A DNA stretch of 43,696 nucleotides from CAYHZL01 sp964361075 (lineage in GTDB: Bacteria; Bacteroidota; Ignavibacteria; UBA10030; UBA8401), in the NCBI GenBank assembly GCA_964361075.1, contig CAYHZL010000005.1, positions 1 through 43,696 of the forward strand. Reading direction: 5' to 3'. Below the pieces are notes generated by a model that made no database searches, had not been told where the DNA came from, and was given only the letters and a program-made list of their open reading frames with translations. Shown piece after piece: positions 23,292 to 31,529 of this stretch. Within the stretch, counting starts at the first letter, position 1, and every line of letters begins with the position of its first letter. The translations under genes and the position numbers were made by a program.

Positions 23292-24356
23292 ATGGACAGC
23301 AAAGAAAAAACCTTTGACGTTGCACTTCCAAAAGTAACCGCAAAAACAACTCGGTCACAACTTCTTGATGCGTATAACAAAGCGCTTGAAGCACTTGGTC
23401 AACGTATACCGGAAAAATCGGTAGAAATGAAACAACTTCGAGAAAAAGAAGTTACTGTAAAAGCATCCGAATATTCTGTTGAAGCAATCATTAAAGGGTT
23501 AGCCGATTTTCAAATCGGAATTGTAAAATCGTTCAATGATCTTACTGACAAGATGATTGCAGAATCTAATAAATTGACTGAGTTGCGCGAAGCAAGTATG
23601 ATAGAAACAGCAAAGCTTAATGAATTGTATGAAATACAGTCTAATGTGAACACGCTCACTGCACTCATCAATGCACAGAATGAACGCAAAGAATCATTTG
23701 ATCGTGAAATGGCTGAAAAGAAAAAATCATTTGAAAATGAAATACATGTTCTTCGTGAAGAATGGAAGAAAGAACAACAAGAGCATGAAATTTCAGTAAA
23801 AGAACGCGATGACCTTCTAAAAAAACAACACCAACGGGAAGAAGAAGAATATAAATACCGGCTTATGATCGAACGACGAAAAGAAGCCGATGACTATGAA
23901 GCAAAGAAAATATTATTGACAAATGAACTTGTAGCAAAAAAATTGCAAACGGAGAAAGAACTTTCTGAAAAAAGAAATATTCTTACTGAACAAGAACAGG
24001 AAGTGGCGGCGTTACGGAAACGAGTTGACGCAATTCCTTCAGAGATGGAAGAGGCAGTAAAAAAAGCTGAAAATGCAGTTCGTGCGGCGATGAAACAACA
24101 ATTTGATTTTGAAACGAAACTCTCTGGAAAAGAAATTGATGCAGAAAAAAAATTGAATGCGTTGAAGATTTCAAACTTAGAAGAAGTGATAACAAAACTA
24201 CAGGCACAAATTTCTGATCTGACGAAACAATTGCAAATATCTACAAAGCAAGTTCAAGAAATGGCAGTGAAAGCAATTGAAAGTTCGTCCGGAATTAAAT
24301 CTCGAAGTTCTGCTGAGTCCACAACCGAACAACAAAAAATCAGCGGCAAAATATAA
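23292..24356 (+). CDS. Long coiled-coil protein of unknown function
   Basis: A 354-residue cytoplasmic protein with no signal or membrane segment. Residues 1-60 are a small globular start (KTTRSQLLDAYNKALEAL); from about 60 to 335 it is almost all heptad-like, rich in Glu, Lys, Gln and Leu; a Ser-rich tail follows. I recognise no catalytic motif. It is preceded by a good AAAGGAG ribosome site 31 nt after the peptidase. A structural role, such as scaffold, segregation or envelope organisation, is possible but not supported further. The TAA stop at 24354-24356 touches the inverted end of a small repeat element. Confidence 0.7.
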   Translation: MDSKEKTFDVALPKVTAKTTRSQLLDAYNKALEALGQRIPEKSVEMKQLREKEVTVKASEYSVEAIIKGLADFQIGIVKSFNDLTDKMIAESNKLTELREASMIETAKLNELYEIQSNVNTLTALINAQNERKESFDREMAEKKKSFENEIHVLREEWKKEQQEHEISVKERDDLLKKQHQREEEEYKYRLMIERRKEADDYEAKKILLTNELVAKKLQTEKELSEKRNILTEQEQEVAALRKRVDAIPSEMEEAVKKAENAVRAAMKQQFDFETKLSGKEIDAEKKLNALKISNLEEVITKLQAQISDLTKQLQISTKQVQEMAVKAIESSSGIKSRSSAESTTEQQKISGKI

Positions 24357-24496
24357 GTTACTATGTTGTTGACTTCTAAAAAGTCTAAAAATGCGCGAGA
24401 TGTCAGACATCTTCATTTCTCGAAGATACCAAACATTCAACGTCTGAATCCAGATATATCGATTATGGTTCTACATACTAGGGACGCATAGTAACT
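24356..24496. mobile_element. Small inverted-repeat element, AGTTACTATG ends
   Basis: A 141-bp non-coding stretch with perfect 10-bp inverted ends, AGTTACTATG at 24356-24365 and CATAGTAACT at 24487-24496. It begins on the last base of the preceding stop codon. I see no clear target duplication. An ATGTCAGACAT palindrome lies inside. Confidence 0.5.
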
Positions 24497-24572
24497 GTTG
24501 TTTTTACAATACGAAAAAATAAAATTAGACCTATCTCAGCAAGGGATTCAAATAGAAAGGAGAAAATGCAAT

Positions 24573-24863
24573 ATGAAGAAAAAGAAACTTAAAAAAATTC
24601 CGAAGTTCAAAAGTGAAGATCAAGAACGAGAGTTTTGGGCAAAAAATTCTCCACTTGATTATGAACACGGTCAAGTTTTGAGAGGTAACTTATTTCCAAA
24701 TCTCAAACCAACAACCGTTCTTACATCAATCCGGCTTCCAGCATGGTTGTTGAATTCTCTAAAAGGAATTGCTAACAAAAGAGATGTCCCCACACAATCG
24801 CTGATGAAAATGTATTTAGCGGAAAAAGTGGAAGAGGAATTACGAGCTTCTGCGCGTCGGTAA
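24573..24863 (+). CDS. CopG/BrnA-type antitoxin, apparently without toxin
   Basis: A 96-residue basic protein. It begins with Lys-rich MKKKKLKKIPKFKSEDQERE, followed by FWAKNSPLDYE, the N-terminal signature of CopG-type type II antitoxins. The C-terminal half, VLTSIRLPAWLLNSLKGIANKRDVPTQSLMKMYL, is a ribbon-helix-helix DNA-binding domain (IRLP strand and two helices). Such antitoxins usually repress their own operon and neutralise a BrnT or RelE-like RNase coded next to them. No such gene flanks it: upstream is a repeat element, downstream a DUF1684 gene. I chose the ATG at 24573 behind GAAAGGAG; the frame is open to 24498 but that part does not resemble the family. Confidence 0.75.
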   Translation: MKKKKLKKIPKFKSEDQEREFWAKNSPLDYEHGQVLRGNLFPNLKPTTVLTSIRLPAWLLNSLKGIANKRDVPTQSLMKMYLAEKVEEELRASARR

Positions 24864-24954
24864 TTTTTCTGAATAACATTGTGAAGCTTTTATAAGTAAC
24901 TGAAATATTTTTGCAGTTGCTTCTACACATATATCACATATCCCATTTACTATT

Positions 24955-25860
24955 ATGAAAAACAATCGTAACCTATTCATTGTCGCCGGTATTGTAATTG
25001 CTCTTTCGGTAATCGTACTACTTATCAGCTATCGTAATAGTTGTAAACAAAATGTCCCAACTCAAACAGATTCTTCTCAGCAAATGCTTGAACAAGAAAT
25101 TAATGCTTGGCATACAGAGCGTATCAGCGAGTTGAAGAAAGAATATGGATGGTTGAGTCTTGTTGCGCTCGATTGGTTGCATGAAGGGAAGAATACAATT
25201 GAATCAGTTGGTGTGCTGACTCTTCAAAAAGGAAAACCGTTTATTGAAATTGAAAAACAGATCGGTGCAACACTCAGCGGAAAGAAATTCACTTCGGGTG
25301 TGCTGAAGATTGATGCAGAAAAAAATGGTCCGGATACTATTATGATTGGTTCACGAGCTTTTATTATTCTGAAACGTGGAGAACGGAACGCACTTCGTAT
25401 TTTGGATGCTGAATCGCCGGTGCGCAAACAATTTTCCGGCATCGAGCGTTATCCGGTTTCTAATCGGTGGAGGATTGAAGCGCGATGGCAGCAGTACGAA
25501 AAACCAAGAAAAGAAAATGTGGAAACTGTAACTCCCGGATATTTTGAAGAGGGAGTTGTGTATGGCGCAGCAGTTTTTTCAATTGATGGAACAGAGTATC
25601 GGCTCGAACCTATCGTCAATGAATCACTAACAGATTACTTCTTCATCATTGGCGATAAAACAAATGGAATAGAAACGTATGGTGGAGGACGATTCCTGCA
25701 TTGCGCTCCGCCTAAAGATGGAAAGATTATCGTTGATTTCAATAAAGCAATTAATCCTCCGTGTGCATTTACGGAATTTGCAACGTGTCCGCTTCCGCCG
25801 CCAATTAACCGGCTTCCTATCCGCGTTGATGCAGGTGAAAAGAAATATAAAAATCACTGA
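24955..25860 (+). CDS. DUF1684 family protein, membrane-anchored
   Basis: A 301-residue protein with one N-terminal membrane segment (8-25), so it probably faces the periplasm. The rest is a full DUF1684 domain: EYGWLSLVALDWLHEGKN near 64, AESPVRKQFSGIERYP, and the very conserved end YGGGRFLHCAPP, DFNKAINPPCAFT, TCPLPPPINRL and VDAGEK. Residues in that end, with the two Cys, are near invariant in the family, but no biochemical role is established that I know of. It stands alone and ends at a bidirectional terminator shared with argH. Confidence 0.8.
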   Translation: MKNNRNLFIVAGIVIALSVIVLLISYRNSCKQNVPTQTDSSQQMLEQEINAWHTERISELKKEYGWLSLVALDWLHEGKNTIESVGVLTLQKGKPFIEIEKQIGATLSGKKFTSGVLKIDAEKNGPDTIMIGSRAFIILKRGERNALRILDAESPVRKQFSGIERYPVSNRWRIEARWQQYEKPRKENVETVTPGYFEEGVVYGAAVFSIDGTEYRLEPIVNESLTDYFFIIGDKTNGIETYGGGRFLHCAPPKDGKIIVDFNKAINPPCAFTEFATCPLPPPINRLPIRVDAGEKKYKNH

Positions 25861-25881
25861 TTAATTTTTTTTGCGAGTAAT

Positions 25882-25923
25882 AAAAAGACCTCACAGATTT
25901 TAAAAATTTGTGAGGTCTTTTTT
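25882..25923. terminator. Bidirectional terminator between DUF1684 gene and argH
   Basis: Stem AAAAAGACCTCACA / TGTGAGGTCTTTTT with T-runs on both strands, between two convergent genes. It should serve both. Confidence 0.9.
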
Positions 25924-25945
25924 ATAGAACAGTCGCTCAGAATTA

Positions 25946-27340
25946 CTACACCTTCCGATGTTTCAACACTCTCGTCCAATGCACAATTTGTTTCTTTACT
26001 TCGTTTGGCGCTGTGCTGCCTGCAGATTTTTTGTGCTCGATACTCTTATGCGGATCGAGCAATTCGAAAATATTATTTTCAAATTTGGCAGAGAAGCGAT
26101 GCAGTTCTTTCAACGTAAGTTTGGAAAGTGATGTGCGGTGTTCAATACAATACGAAACAATCTTTCCTGTAATTTCATGCGCTTCGCGGAACGGAACATG
26201 TTTCATCACAAGATAATCGGCAATTTCTGTTGCGGTAAGAAAATCATTTTTCAATTCTTCTTCAAAACGGTTCTTGTCAAATTTTGTATGCACTAACAGA
26301 TGTGAAAAAATAAACAAGCATTGCCGTGTTGTGGCAACTGTGGTGAAGAGTGGTTGTTTATCTTCCTGCATATCGCGGTTGTAGGCGAGAGGGAGCGCTT
26401 TCATAGTGGTAAGAATATTTACAAGCTCGCCGTACACTTTTCCTGTTTTGCCCCGCACCAATTCTGCCATATCAGGATTTTTCTTCTGCGGCATAATACT
26501 GCTTCCGGTTGTGTATGCATCATCAATTTTTACAAAATTAAATTCCTGCGAATTCCACAAGACAATTTCTTCGGCAAAGCGGCTGAGATGCATCATGATG
26601 GTGCTGCACACAGAAATAAATTCAATGAGGTAATCTCTGTCGCTTACGGCATCAATGCTATTTTCGATTACACCATCGAAGCCAAGCTTGCGTGCGACCA
26701 ATGCTCTATCAATTGGAAATGATGTACCGGCTAATGCTGCCGCGCCAAGCGGTAATTTGTTGACGCGTTTATAACAATCACTGAGACGATCAAAATCACG
26801 GTCGAACATTGAAATGTATGCAAGAAGATGATGTGAAAGGAATACCGGTTGTGCGCGTTGCAGATGCGTGTAGCCCGGCATCAACACACCGAAATTTTTT
26901 TCTGATTTATACAACAATACACGCTGTAGTTGAAGAATAAGTTTTTGCAATTCATGAATTGCACCGCGCAGATATAACCGTTCGTCCAATGCCACTTGAT
27001 CGTTGCGGCTGCGTGCGGTATGCAGCTTTCCGCCGATAGCACCGACTTTTTGAATCAATCGTTGTTCGATTGCCATGTGAATGTCTTCTTTGTCCCACGA
27101 CAAATCTAATTTGCCGCTTTCAATTTCTTTTGCAATTGCATTCAGTGCGGTACGAATCCGGCGAGCTTCTTCAGTAGGAATAATTTTCGCAGCGGCAAGC
27201 ATTTCTACGTGCGCAATACTTCCGGTAATATCTTCCTGATACATTTCTTTATCGAGATCAATTGAAGAAGAAAATTTCAATGCCATAATAGACAATGGTT
27301 CTTTGAATCGTCCGCCCCAGAGTTGTTTTAATTGTGCCAT
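25946..27340 (-). CDS. argH: Argininosuccinate lyase
   Basis: A 464-residue enzyme splitting argininosuccinate into arginine and fumarate, the last step of arginine synthesis. It has LWGGRF at the start, HTARSRNDQV, GYTHLQRAQPV, and the superfamily signature GSSIMPQKKNPD at 279-290 with the catalytic serine. The start MAQLKQLWGGRF at 27340 fits the family and has an AAAGGA site; the frame is open 23 codons further but that part is not family-like. argG and other arginine genes are not nearby. It is the last minus-strand gene before the convergent terminator. Confidence 0.95.
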   Translation of the reverse strand: MAQLKQLWGGRFKEPLSIMALKFSSSIDLDKEMYQEDITGSIAHVEMLAAAKIIPTEEARRIRTALNAIAKEIESGKLDLSWDKEDIHMAIEQRLIQKVGAIGGKLHTARSRNDQVALDERLYLRGAIHELQKLILQLQRVLLYKSEKNFGVLMPGYTHLQRAQPVFLSHHLLAYISMFDRDFDRLSDCYKRVNKLPLGAAALAGTSFPIDRALVARKLGFDGVIENSIDAVSDRDYLIEFISVCSTIMMHLSRFAEEIVLWNSQEFNFVKIDDAYTTGSSIMPQKKNPDMAELVRGKTGKVYGELVNILTTMKALPLAYNRDMQEDKQPLFTTVATTRQCLFIFSHLLVHTKFDKNRFEEELKNDFLTATEIADYLVMKHVPFREAHEITGKIVSYCIEHRTSLSKLTLKELHRFSAKFENNIFELLDPHKSIEHKKSAGSTAPNEVKKQIVHWTRVLKHRKV

Positions 27341-27370
27341 AAATAAATTCCTTTGATTATTATTTCGTAA

Positions 27371-27568
27371 CTGCTCAACGTATTTTTTTTCTAATTTCAG
27401 TATTTCCAAAAAAAACGAATCCCCCGTCCTGATTAAAAAGCAAATCGGGACACCTCCTTTTCAAGGGGGATTTCCTCGTTCTTATTCCCCCTTGAAAAGG
27501 GGGTTAGGCTGTAAGTCCGCCGTCTTTTTGGCGGAGGGATTTTTTGAATAAACAATAACGCTGAGTAG
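27371..27568. repeat. Compound inverted-repeat region upstream of argH
   Basis: The 375-bp gap between argH and rplI holds only repeats. CTGCTCAACGT (27371-27381) and ACGCTGAGTAG (27558-27568) are near-complementary ends related to those of the element at 10029-10252. Between them are a GTCCTGATT hairpin (27426-27451), 18-bp arms with one mismatch of CCTCCTTTTCAAGGGGGA type (27453-27470 and 27486-27503), and a TCCGCC hairpin (27516-27535). No flanking duplication is seen. Beyond it lies a perfect AGTAACTCAC hairpin (27607-27629). The argH promoter must lie in or near this DNA. Confidence 0.55.
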
Positions 27569-27652
27569 CGCGTTCAGTACGCCTTCGGCGAATTTTTTTC
27601 AAATAGAGTAACTCACGGTGTGAGTTACTTAGGAGTTACATTATTTATAATA

Positions 27653-27683
27653 TAAAAAAAACCTGACCATTACAGTCAGGTTT
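27653..27683 (-). terminator. Terminator after rplI
   Basis: On the minus strand, stem AAACCTGAC / GTCAGGTTT with a 7-nt loop, followed by a run of T residues. It ends the rpsF-rpsR-rplI transcript, 33 nt after the rplI stop. Confidence 0.88.
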
Positions 27684-27715
27684 GTAAAAAAATAAAACTT
27701 ATCAAGTCCACCAAC

Positions 27716-28159
27716 TTACTCTCGCACAACCCACACTTTTACTTTCCCAATGACTTTCGTATGTAACTTCACCGGAATTTCAAAAATACCGAGCGTTTTA
27801 ATTGACTCTTCAAGCACGATATCGTGCTTATCAATTGTATAACCTTGTTCTTTCAGCGAGTCGCAAATCATTTGCGATGTAACCGAGCCGAACAATTTAT
27901 CATCTTCACCAACTTTTACTTTTATGGTAACAGAGACACTGCCAAGTTTTGTAGCAATAACTTCTGCTTCTTTTACTGCTTTTGTTTGTTTGCGATCATG
28001 CTGTTTTTTTTCTTCTTCCAACGCCAGCAAACTGCTTGCGGTTGCGCGGTATGCGATTTTGCGCGGAATAAGATAATTGCGTGCATAACCGTCTTTCACC
28101 ACAACAACATCACCGATGTTGCCTAACGTTTCACTGCTTTGTCGTAATATGACTTTCAT
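27716..28159 (-). CDS. rplI: Ribosomal protein bL9
   Basis: A 147-residue large-subunit protein. The N-domain has VILRQSSETLGNIGDVVVVKDGYARNYLIPRKIA (in part), the family signature; a long connecting helix and a C-domain binding 23S rRNA follow. It is last in the rpsF-rpsR-rplI order, 21 nt after rpsR. An ssb gene, often present in this operon, is missing. Confidence 0.97.
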   Translation of the reverse strand: MKVILRQSSETLGNIGDVVVVKDGYARNYLIPRKIAYRATASSLLALEEEKKQHDRKQTKAVKEAEVIATKLGSVSVTIKVKVGEDDKLFGSVTSQMICDSLKEQGYTIDKHDIVLEESIKTLGIFEIPVKLHTKVIGKVKVWVVRE

Positions 28160-28180
28160 AACATTCTCCGTGATTCAAAA

Positions 28181-28513
28181 TTATTTAATAGCATCCGATA
28201 CGAATGGAATTAATGCAAGATGACGAGCGCGTTTAATCGCCTGCACTAATTGTCGTTGATATTTTGCGCTTGTTCCCGTAATGCGTTTCGGAATAATTTT
28301 TCCTTGTTCCGTAACAAAACGACGCAACAGTTTTTCGTCTTTGTAATCTATATAAATTGTTTTTGCTTCGGTGAAGCGGCACGTTCGTTTTTTCTTTACT
28401 GCTTGCTGATCGCGTTTGTCGCCGAATTCGCCGGGCTTTTTCATTCCGGGACGTGAATAGCCGCCACGTCCTTGACTTTGGTTTTGACCATATCCATTAC
28501 TTGATTGTCTCAT
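28181..28513 (-). CDS. rpsR: Ribosomal protein bS18 with long N-terminal extension
   Basis: A 110-residue small-subunit protein that pairs with S6 on the platform. The conserved core starts near residue 42 (KKRTCRFTEA) and includes IDYKDEKLLRRFVTEQGKIIPKRITG. Most S18 proteins are about 75-80 residues. Here about 35 extra residues rich in Gly, Gln, Ser and Arg (NGYGQNQSQGRGGYSRPG) precede it and are probably disordered. The ATG is preceded by AGGAGAATA and no other start is better. Confidence 0.95.
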   Translation of the reverse strand: MRQSSNGYGQNQSQGRGGYSRPGMKKPGEFGDKRDQQAVKKKRTCRFTEAKTIYIDYKDEKLLRRFVTEQGKIIPKRITGTSAKYQRQLVQAIKRARHLALIPFVSDAIK

Positions 28514-28528
28514 AAATATATTCTCCTA

Positions 28529-28915
28529 TTATGCGGTGGTTGTTGGTGTTGGTGCTGCTTCAGCAGGAGCTTCGATATGCGATACGATCGCACCGGCTTC
28601 TTTTGCTTTCAAAGCTTTTTTATCTAACAGAACAACAAGATGACGCATCATTTGTTCTTCAAGTTGGAAATGGCGTTCTAATTTTGCAATCAGTTCACCC
28701 GGCGCTTTGAATTCAATCAACACATAATAACCGTTGTTCTTCTTTTGGATGACGTAGGCGAGGCGACGGCGTCCCCAGCGTTCGATGGCGCGAATTTCTC
28801 CGCCATGCTTGAGGATAACGTCTTTGGTTTTTTCGATGACCGCTTCAATCTGTGGATCTTCCAGAGTTGCGTTCACGATAAAAACCGTTTCATAGATTTT
28901 TGGTTCGTGTTTCAC
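28529..28915 (-). CDS. rpsF: Ribosomal protein bS6
   Basis: A 128-residue small-subunit protein. The ferredoxin-like core starts YETVFIVNATLEDPQIEAVIEK and includes RWGRRRLAYVIQKKNNGYYVLIEF (in part). The last 20 residues are an Ala, Pro and Thr-rich tail. It leads the rpsF-rpsR-rplI group. In many bacteria S6-S18 binds its own leader mRNA; the 82-nt gap upstream contains a short AAAACTTTTC-like hairpin, but I cannot show such control. Confidence 0.96.
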   Translation of the reverse strand: MKHEPKIYETVFIVNATLEDPQIEAVIEKTKDVILKHGGEIRAIERWGRRRLAYVIQKKNNGYYVLIEFKAPGELIAKLERHFQLEEQMMRHLVVLLDKKALKAKEAGAIVSHIEAPAEAAPTPTTTA

Positions 28916-28997
28916 GATGTAGCTCCTGTGGACATAAGGCCTGACAACTCTTATTTTGAGTGTGAGGCAGGTGTAGTAGAAAAGTTTTTTCTAAAAC

Positions 28998-29600
28998 TCA
29001 TGATGCACTTGCATCAATCAAAAAATTTTTATTGAAGGCATTCATAGTTTTCAGAATGCCGTTCACCGCCCAACTGAGACATGCGTCAGTTGCATGCGGT
29101 ATAAGTTTGTTGAAGAGTTTTTCTTCTGAAGTATCGAAAGGGGAAAGAACATATTCCGCCATCAATTCATGCGAATGATGTTCGGGCAACGTTGTGCCCG
29201 CAACGCCGACACGCAATCGCGGTATGGCATTAGCTTGAAGATGGTAGATAATTGATGCCATTCCGTTGTGTCCGCCATCGCTTCCGTTCGGACGAAGACG
29301 TAACGCGCCAAGCGGAAGTTGAAAATCATCGAACACAATTAAAAAATTTTCGGGTGCGATATTATATTGCTCTGCAACTTTGGCAGCGGCGATTCCGCTT
29401 TCATTCATGTACGTCTGCGGAACAACAAGAGCAATGTCTTGTGATTCAACAGCGAATGTGGCGCTGAAATAATCGCCGTTTCCTTCTTTCATAGAAACTT
29501 TGTTCGCGAAAGCGAGAGCCTCGAGTACACGAAAACCGGCGTTGTGTCGCGTTGCGTAGTATCTGCTGCCCGGATTTCCTAATCCAACGATACACTTCAC
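28998..29600 (-). CDS. pth: Peptidyl-tRNA hydrolase
   Basis: A 200-residue enzyme freeing tRNA from peptidyl-tRNA dropped by ribosomes. It has MKCIVGLGNPGSRYYATRHN with N9-like and H19 catalytic residues, PQTYMNESG, DDFQLPLGALRLRPNGSDGGHNG (in part), and RLRVGV. It follows rplY in the common rplY-pth order. The gap of 82 nt between them contains a CGCTGTACG-CCACCA-CGTACAGCG hairpin (29632-29655). Confidence 0.96.
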   Translation of the reverse strand: MKCIVGLGNPGSRYYATRHNAGFRVLEALAFANKVSMKEGNGDYFSATFAVESQDIALVVPQTYMNESGIAAAKVAEQYNIAPENFLIVFDDFQLPLGALRLRPNGSDGGHNGMASIIYHLQANAIPRLRVGVAGTTLPEHHSHELMAEYVLSPFDTSEEKLFNKLIPHATDACLSWAVNGILKTMNAFNKNFLIDASAS

Positions 29601-29631
29601 AGAAAAACTTTCTTCATTTCAAAGAGCGTGG

Positions 29632-29655
29632 CGCTGTACGCCACCACGTACAGCG
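29632..29655. repeat. Perfect hairpin between rplY and pth
   Basis: Nine-base arms CGCTGTACG / CGTACAGCG with a CCACCA loop, 32 nt upstream of the pth start. A related GCCGTACAGCGGC motif is found at 19031-19043 before rsmI. It is probably a dispersed short palindrome. Confidence 0.6.
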
Positions 29656-29681
29656 TGGTTGTTTACAATATTACTTTTGAA

Positions 29682-30359
29682 TTACTTTTTAGCAGGTGCT
29701 GCTGCTGCCGGAACTTCACCTTCAACAGGTTTTTTACCTTTTGTAATAACTTCAGGTTCAGCAGTCGCTGTTATAGCTGCAGTAACATCGGCTGCCGGTG
29801 TTTCAACTTTTTCAACTGTCGGAGGTATAACGCCTACAACGGAACTTGATTGGTTGTCTAATATTTTAACATTATCAATCTTAATATCACGAACGTGGAT
29901 GGATTGATTGATTGCCAAATCAGCAACATTAAGTTCGATATGTTCCGGAATGTGTTTCGGAAGACACGATACTTTAAGTTTATGAAGAATGTGTTGCAAG
30001 ATACCGCCATCTTTAATTCCTTTTGGTGTTCCAATTGTTACAACAGGAACATCAAGTGTTAACTCTTCGTTTTCTTTCAAACCTTGTAAATCAAAATGCA
30101 CAACTTTATCGGTAACAGGATCAAATTGCAAATCGCGGAGAATACAAGTTTTTGTCTCACCGGAATCTAATTTTAAATTTACAACATGTGTATGGGATGT
30201 ATAGACTAACGGGTTTAATGCAAGAGGAGTAGTAGCAATATTTATATTGGCATCTCCGTTGGAATAATAAACACCGGGAATTTTTCCTTGGTATCGAATT
30301 TTATGTGCGCTTTTTCCGATCTCTTTGCGTACTTCAGCGTGTAATACTATTTCAGACAT
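29682..30359 (-). CDS. rplY: Ribosomal protein bL25, Ctc form
   Basis: A 225-residue 5S rRNA-binding protein with the long Ctc-type layout: an L25 N-domain (ending near 95, with YQGKIPGVYYSNGD and LRDLQFDPVTDKVVHFDLQG, in part), a beta-rich C-domain, and an Ala, Pro and Lys-rich tail. It lies 27 nt after prs, a common order (prs-rplY-pth). Confidence 0.95.
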   Translation of the reverse strand: MSEIVLHAEVRKEIGKSAHKIRYQGKIPGVYYSNGDANINIATTPLALNPLVYTSHTHVVNLKLDSGETKTCILRDLQFDPVTDKVVHFDLQGLKENEELTLDVPVVTIGTPKGIKDGGILQHILHKLKVSCLPKHIPEHIELNVADLAINQSIHVRDIKIDNVKILDNQSSSVVGVIPPTVEKVETPAADVTAAITATAEPEVITKGKKPVEGEVPAAAAPAKK

Positions 30360-30385
30360 TGTTTTCTCCTTTGTTGCTTAAAAAA

Positions 30386-31339
30386 TTAATTATCTACATT
30401 CTTGTCTTTATCAACATCAAACAACGAGCTGATTGATTTATTTTCATACGTGCGCGAAATGGCTTCTGCAAAAACCGTCGCGACTGACATCACTTCTATT
30501 TTTGCGGATTCTTTTTTGAGCGGAATAGTGTCGCACACGTGTAATGTTTTAATATCGCTTTGTTCAATTCGTTCGAATGCTTTTCCTGAAAGAATCGGGT
30601 GTGTGCATGCCCCGTAGACATCTTTTGCACCGGCATTTTTTAACGCTTGTACAGCATTTGTAAAAGTTCCGCCAGTATCAATAAGGTCATCAACAATTAA
30701 AACATTTTTTCCTTCAACACTACCAACGATGTTCATTACTTCAACAACATTTGGTGCAGGGCGACGTTTGTCAATCAACACAAGTTCAGCATCCAATCTT
30801 TTTGCATACGCTCGCGCCATTTTTATTCCACCAACATCTGGGGAAACAACAACCAAGTTCGGTATATTCATGTTTCGAAGGTGATCAATTAAAACAACCG
30901 ACGAATATAAATGATCTACAGGAATATCAAAGAAACCTTGAATTTGCGGTGCATGTAAATCCATTGCAATAATTCTATCTGCACCTGCTTGGGTAATTAA
31001 ATTAGCGATCAACTTTGCAGTAATTGCAACACGCGGCTGATCTTTTCTATCTTGCCGAGCATAACCAAAGTAAGGAATGACTGCAGTAACTTTTCGAGCA
31101 GATGCACGTCTGGCGGCGTCAATGGTGATCAGCAATTCCATTAAATTATCCGCCGATGGTTGAGTAGATTGGATAATAAAGAGATCCGATCCGCGAACAT
31201 TATCAATAAATTTTACCCAAATTTCGCCATCACTAAAATTTCGAATATCAAGATTGCCAAGATTAACACCTAAATGGCGTGTAATCTTTTCTGCAAGTGT
31301 ACGGCTAGACCTACCAGAAAATATTTGTAGTCGCGACAT
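30386..31339 (-). CDS. prs: Ribose-phosphate pyrophosphokinase
   Basis: A 317-residue enzyme making PRPP from ribose 5-phosphate and ATP, for purine, pyrimidine, NAD, histidine and tryptophan synthesis. It has LQIFSGRSSRTLAEKI, NFSDGEIWVKF, the YFGYARQDRKD ATP loop, MDLHAPQIQGFF, and the PRPP-binding loop VLIVDDLIDTGGT. The start at 31339 (MSRLQIF) fits the family; 23 more open codons upstream do not. It leads the prs-rplY-pth-rpsF-rpsR-rplI cluster. Confidence 0.96.
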   Translation of the reverse strand: MSRLQIFSGRSSRTLAEKITRHLGVNLGNLDIRNFSDGEIWVKFIDNVRGSDLFIIQSTQPSADNLMELLITIDAARRASARKVTAVIPYFGYARQDRKDQPRVAITAKLIANLITQAGADRIIAMDLHAPQIQGFFDIPVDHLYSSVVLIDHLRNMNIPNLVVVSPDVGGIKMARAYAKRLDAELVLIDKRRPAPNVVEVMNIVGSVEGKNVLIVDDLIDTGGTFTNAVQALKNAGAKDVYGACTHPILSGKAFERIEQSDIKTLHVCDTIPLKKESAKIEVMSVATVFAEAISRTYENKSISSLFDVDKDKNVDN

Positions 31340-31487
31340 CGCGCTTTTTTTTCTTTGTTGAACGCTGCAATTTTTAAATTTCAGTTTGAAAAATAGCAAA
31401 AAAAACACAGATAGTCAATAAATTTTACCAGTAAATGCTGCGAATCCAGACGAATTGTAACAATACAGTTTCATTTCGTTGGAAAAA

Positions 31488-31516
31488 TTGACATTCAAAA
31501 ATGTATTCGATATTTT
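31488..31516 (+). promoter_or_regulatory. Probable promoter of the hydrolase-bioY pair
   Basis: TTGACA at 31488-31493 and TATTTT at 31511-31516 with a 17-base spacer. The likely start of transcription is only a few bases before the ATG at 31530, and no ribosome site is seen, so the first mRNA may be nearly leaderless. Confidence 0.6.
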
Positions 31517-31529
31517 CTAATCGAAATTT

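Noticed and set aside
24357..24572. Toxin gene upstream of the antitoxin
   Set aside because: No frame of suitable length or BrnT/RelE resemblance on either strand; the DNA is mostly a small inverted element.
27341..27409. Longer ArgH start
   Set aside because: The family start MAQLKQLWGGRF at 27340 has an AAAGGA site; the additional residues have no family resemblance.
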